This document shows positions 21,839 to 24,363 of a DNA stretch of 24,363 nt, in pieces (the first letter of the stretch is position 1; each line of letters opens with the position of its first letter). A program made the translations under genes and the position numbers. The stretch comes from an uncultured Acidobacteriota bacterium. Its GTDB lineage: Bacteria > Acidobacteriota > Thermoanaerobaculia > Gp7-AA8. Location of the stretch: assembly GCA_946887105.1 (NCBI GenBank), contig CAMPKJ010000051.1:1-24363 (forward strand). The letters run 5' to 3'. The notes below the pieces were generated by a model that saw only the letters and a list, made by a program, of their open reading frames with translations, had not been told where the DNA came from and did no database searches.

Positions 21839-22897
21839 TCATGCAGCGCGCGGCGCGCGGCGGCGATCCGCGATGGTCTCGCGCAGAAACTTCAGCAGCG
21901 CGCGCTCTTCCATCGACAGTCCGACCCGCACCACCGGACTGCCTTTGCGCGTTTTGCGCAGCATCTCGAACGGCTTGCCTTCCATGTACTCGTCGAGCAG
22001 CCGCGGGCAGATGTACGACGAGCGGCAAACGGCGGGCGTGTTCCCGAGCTGGTCGGCGGTGGCGGCGATGGCCTTGCGCACGCGGCGTTTGCGCTCGGTC
22101 TTGGTCGTGCCCTGTCCCTGCATCGCCAGCGCGATCGAGCAGAGCAGCGTGCCGGCCCAGGTGCGGAAATCCTTGGCCGTGAAGTCCTTGCCGATGATGG
22201 CCTGGATGTAGTCGTTGATCTGCCGGTCCTTGATGTCGATGAGCCGGTCGTTCTGCGCGAACTTGAACAGCTCCGCCTTCCCGTCCATCTTCTTCAACGC
22301 TTTCACGATGGCCGCGACGTCGGGATCGTCGACCGCGCGCTGCTGCTGCTTTTTCCACTTGCCGATGTAGTCGAAGCGGACCACCGGCCCGTCCACTTTC
22401 ACATGCGAGGCGCGAATGGTGGAGAGTCCGTAGGTCGACTCCGACTTCGCGCTCTTGTCGTTGCCGATGCGGAAGAAGCCCTGATCGATGAGCCGCACCA
22501 TCGCCGCGAGCACGCGTTGCCGCTCCAGCGCGTCGGGGCTGCTTCTGAGGTCCGCGCGCACGCGGCGGCGCAGCGCGGGGAGGGCCTCGCCGAACTCCAC
22601 CACGCGCTTGAATTTCGCCTCTTCGCGCTGCGCGCGGAATCGCGAGTGGTAGAGGTACTGCGTGCGTCCCTTCTTGTCGACGCCGACGGCCTGCAGCGGA
22701 GCTGCGTCGCCGCGCGCGATGCGCACGTTCTGCCACGCGGGAGGGATGCGCAATTTCGCGATCCGTGCGAGGACTCGCTCATCGTCGACAGGCGAGCCGT
22801 CGGCCAGCCGGTAGGTGAAGCCTTTTTCTTTCGTGCCCTCCCGCCGGATCCCGTTCACTTCGAGATTCCAGCGGCGTCGCACCCCCTTGGCCGCCAT
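21839..22897 (-). CDS. DNA topoisomerase IB (poxvirus-like bacterial type)
   Basis: A 352-residue type IB topoisomerase. The N-terminal domain shows ARIAKLRIPPAWQNVRIA (44-61) and DKKGRTQYLYHSRFRAQRE (74-92), hallmarks of the bacterial family. The catalytic domain has FFRIGNDKSAKSESTYGLST (141-160, with the first active-site Arg at 143), KDFRTWAGT (242-250, second Arg) and LGNTPAVCRSSYICPRLLD, where Tyr295 is the nucleophile. It relaxes supercoils by a reversible 3'-phosphotyrosyl bond. Many bacterial members read SYIHP where this one has SYICP; the changed residue is not part of the catalytic set. It diverges from the glycosyltransferase gene by only 20 bp. Confidence 0.95.
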   Translation of the reverse strand: MAAKGVRRRWNLEVNGIRREGTKEKGFTYRLADGSPVDDERVLARIAKLRIPPAWQNVRIARGDAAPLQAVGVDKKGRTQYLYHSRFRAQREEAKFKRVVEFGEALPALRRRVRADLRSSPDALERQRVLAAMVRLIDQGFFRIGNDKSAKSESTYGLSTIRASHVKVDGPVVRFDYIGKWKKQQQRAVDDPDVAAIVKALKKMDGKAELFKFAQNDRLIDIKDRQINDYIQAIIGKDFTAKDFRTWAGTLLCSIALAMQGQGTTKTERKRRVRKAIAATADQLGNTPAVCRSSYICPRLLDEYMEGKPFEMLRKTRKGSPVVRVGLSMEERALLKFLRETIADRRRAPRAA

Positions 22898-22917
22898 CGC
22901 AGCGCGATTTTGCGAGA

Positions 22918-24363
22918 ATGGTGCCCTTGCTAGCAGGACAGTGGCACTCGCTGCTCGAACCGCCCAGCCCGCTGACCGAGTGGCAGCGCCGGATTTTCTG
23001 GATCGCTCTGGCCGTCGTCACGGCCACGCGCCTCTACGCCATCGCGCCGAGCCTGTGGGACTGGGATGAGGCGCAGTTCGCCTCCGGCGTGCGCGAGTTC
23101 AACGTCGGCCGCGACCATCACCCGCACCCGCCCGGCTTCCCGCTCTACATGCTCGCCGCCAAGCTGGTCCGGCCGTTCGTGTCGAGCGACTTCCGCGCCT
23201 GCCAGACCGTGGTGGTCTTCGCCGCCTGTCTTCTCTTTCCTCTCGCCTTCTCGCTCGCGCGGGAGCTGCGCTTCTCGTTTCGGACCTCGCTGCTCGGCGC
23301 GCTGCTGTACGTGTTCTTTCCGAACGTCTGGTTCTACGGCGGGACCGCATTCAGCGACATCGCCGGAACCGCGCCGTCGCTCGCGGCGGCGTGGCTGCTG
23401 ATGCGCGGCTGTCGCGATCCCCGCTCCTATCTCGCCGGCGCGGCCATGCTCGGCGTGGCCGCGGGGGTCCGCAGTCAGGCGTTGCTGTTCGGGTTCGCGC
23501 CGCTGGCGATCGCGACATGGTTTCAAATACGGTTTCAGTTGTTCGAGCTGCGCGCGTGGCGGCGTGTCGTCGCGGCAGCGCTGATTGTGGCGAGCATCAT
23601 CGGCGCGAGTTACCTCGGCGCGGCGCTGGCGTCCGATTCCATCGAGGCGTATCGCGGGCAACTCGAGCACGTGCGCAAATGGGTGCGCACGATCGATTCG
23701 TACCTCAGTCCGGACCGCGAGCCGCTCCCGGAGATCGTCGACGACTTTCTCCTGCACCCGACGCCGGGCGGACGGCTGACGTTCGTGGTGACCGCGCTGG
23801 CGATTCTCGGGTTACTGAGTGCGATGATCCGTCCGCGGCTCGGCGTCTGGATCGCCTTCGCCACGTTCGGTCCGTTCGCATTCTTCGCCTGGCTGATGCT
23901 CGACCTGAACTCGGTGCATCGCTATTCGACGTCGTACGTGCTGCTCTGGGCACTGCTCGCGGCCTTCGCCGCGGAGATCGCGACCATTCCACTGCGACGC
24001 TGGGCGCCTGTCGCGCAGGTGGTGGTGATGTTGCTCATCACGGCGCGCTTCGCGTACTGGACGGCGCCGGCGTTGTACGAGGTGCGGCGGGTCAACGCGC
24101 CGACCCACGCGGCGATGGGATGGATCCGCGCGCGCGTGCCGCCGGGCAGCGTCGTATGGGTGCATCCTTCGCTGCTCCCGTTCGCCGATTACTATCTCCA
24201 CGATCGCGACGTGCGCCTCGGCCGAGGTCTGGAAACGCTGCCGCGCGTCTCGATCGCGCCGAACGAATACTTCGTCACCGAAGGTGCGCTCACTGGTGCC
24301 GAGGTGACCTTCCGGCGGCGAAGGGACCGGCTGTGGGACATCGTGCGGCGGCGCTACTTCGAA
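22918..24363 (+). CDS. GT-C / GT39-type glycosyltransferase, integral membrane (3' end outside window)
   Basis: From ATG 22918 the frame is open for 482 codons to the window edge with no stop. The product is polytopic, with many hydrophobic segments. The first loop after the opening helix has WDWDEAQFASGV (about residues 47-58), containing the catalytic acidic motif of GT-C enzymes, and then HHPHPPGFPLYM, the HPPGxPxY signature of the dolichyl-phosphate-mannose mannosyltransferase-like (PMT/ArnT) group. Such proteins use polyprenyl-phosphate sugars to glycosylate lipids or proteins on the outer face of the inner membrane. GTG 22921 and TTG 22927 are possible alternative starts. The start lies 20 bp from the divergent topoisomerase start. 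Confidence 0.85.
   Translation, partial: MVPLLAGQWHSLLEPPSPLTEWQRRIFWIALAVVTATRLYAIAPSLWDWDEAQFASGVREFNVGRDHHPHPPGFPLYMLAAKLVRPFVSSDFRACQTVVVFAACLLFPLAFSLARELRFSFRTSLLGALLYVFFPNVWFYGGTAFSDIAGTAPSLAAAWLLMRGCRDPRSYLAGAAMLGVAAGVRSQALLFGFAPLAIATWFQIRFQLFELRAWRRVVAAALIVASIIGASYLGAALASDSIEAYRGQLEHVRKWVRTIDSYLSPDREPLPEIVDDFLLHPTPGGRLTFVVTALAILGLLSAMIRPRLGVWIAFATFGPFAFFAWLMLDLNSVHRYSTSYVLLWALLAAFAAEIATIPLRRWAPVAQVVVMLLITARFAYWTAPALYEVRRVNAPTHAAMGWIRARVPPGSVVWVHPSLLPFADYYLHDRDVRLGRGLETLPRVSIAPNEYFVTEGALTGAEVTFRRRRDRLWDIVRRRYFE

Noticed and set aside
20055..22736. 893-codon open frame on the minus strand
   Set aside because: It is antisense to the peptidase-barrel fusion and out of frame with topoisomerase IB, crossing the hairpin between them. 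Composition is Arg/Glu/Ala-rich with no domain.

Overview
The window is GC-rich, densely packed bacterial chromosome from a diderm (Gram-negative-type) organism. The diderm call rests on a C-terminal Omp85/BamA-type barrel ending in Phe, a lipoprotein signal and several signal peptides. No rRNA, tRNA or universal marker is present, so taxonomy is inference. The gene mix (AmrS radical SAM enzyme, peptidase-propeller-barrel fusion, TldD/TldE, intergenic palindromes) would suit an Acidobacteriota-like environmental lineage, but this is not proven. There is no IS element, prophage or CRISPR array, and no gap between genes exceeds about 130 bp.

Layout. 1-1945 (+): the tail of a STAS anti-sigma-factor antagonist, then a two-GAF RsbU-type PP2C phosphatase; together these are two parts of a partner-switching module. 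2043-2801 (-): a PaaG-like crotonase. 2833-5871 (+): a PAP2-type membrane phosphatase, the radical SAM protein AmrS, a Rieske ferredoxin and an alpha/beta hydrolase. 12820-6004 (-): a long same-strand run of tldD, a nucleotide-sugar 6-dehydrogenase, tldE (pmbA), two Dpp/Opp-type permeases and a cytosolic-looking helical-backbone metal-receptor protein. 12866-13497 (+): an MntA/HepT toxin-antitoxin pair. 13516-15203 (+): a secreted phosphodiester glycosidase-like protein and an NAD-dependent sugar epimerase. 15584-15219 (-): QueD. 15679-16403 (+): two small membrane proteins (holin-3_6/YqjE-like and DUF3618-like). 17499-16420 (-): DprA. 17592-21794 (+): an envelope operon of a TPR lipoprotein, a CsgG/LpoB-like exported protein and a 980-residue fusion of a HExxH peptidase, a TolB-like propeller and an Omp85 barrel. 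22897-21839 (-): topoisomerase IB. 22918-24363 (+): a GT-C glycosyltransferase that runs off the window.

The most interesting items are: (1) the peptidase-propeller-barrel fusion and its three-gene operon; (2) the tldD/tldE pair split by a sugar dehydrogenase and followed by orphan peptide permeases; (3) a start-site pattern in which seven genes have a TANNNT box only 6-10 bp before the start codon, suggesting leaderless or near-leaderless transcripts, while genes with longer leaders carry Shine-Dalgarno sequences; and (4) several unrelated intergenic inverted repeats, one built from 8-bp units inside the permease operon.
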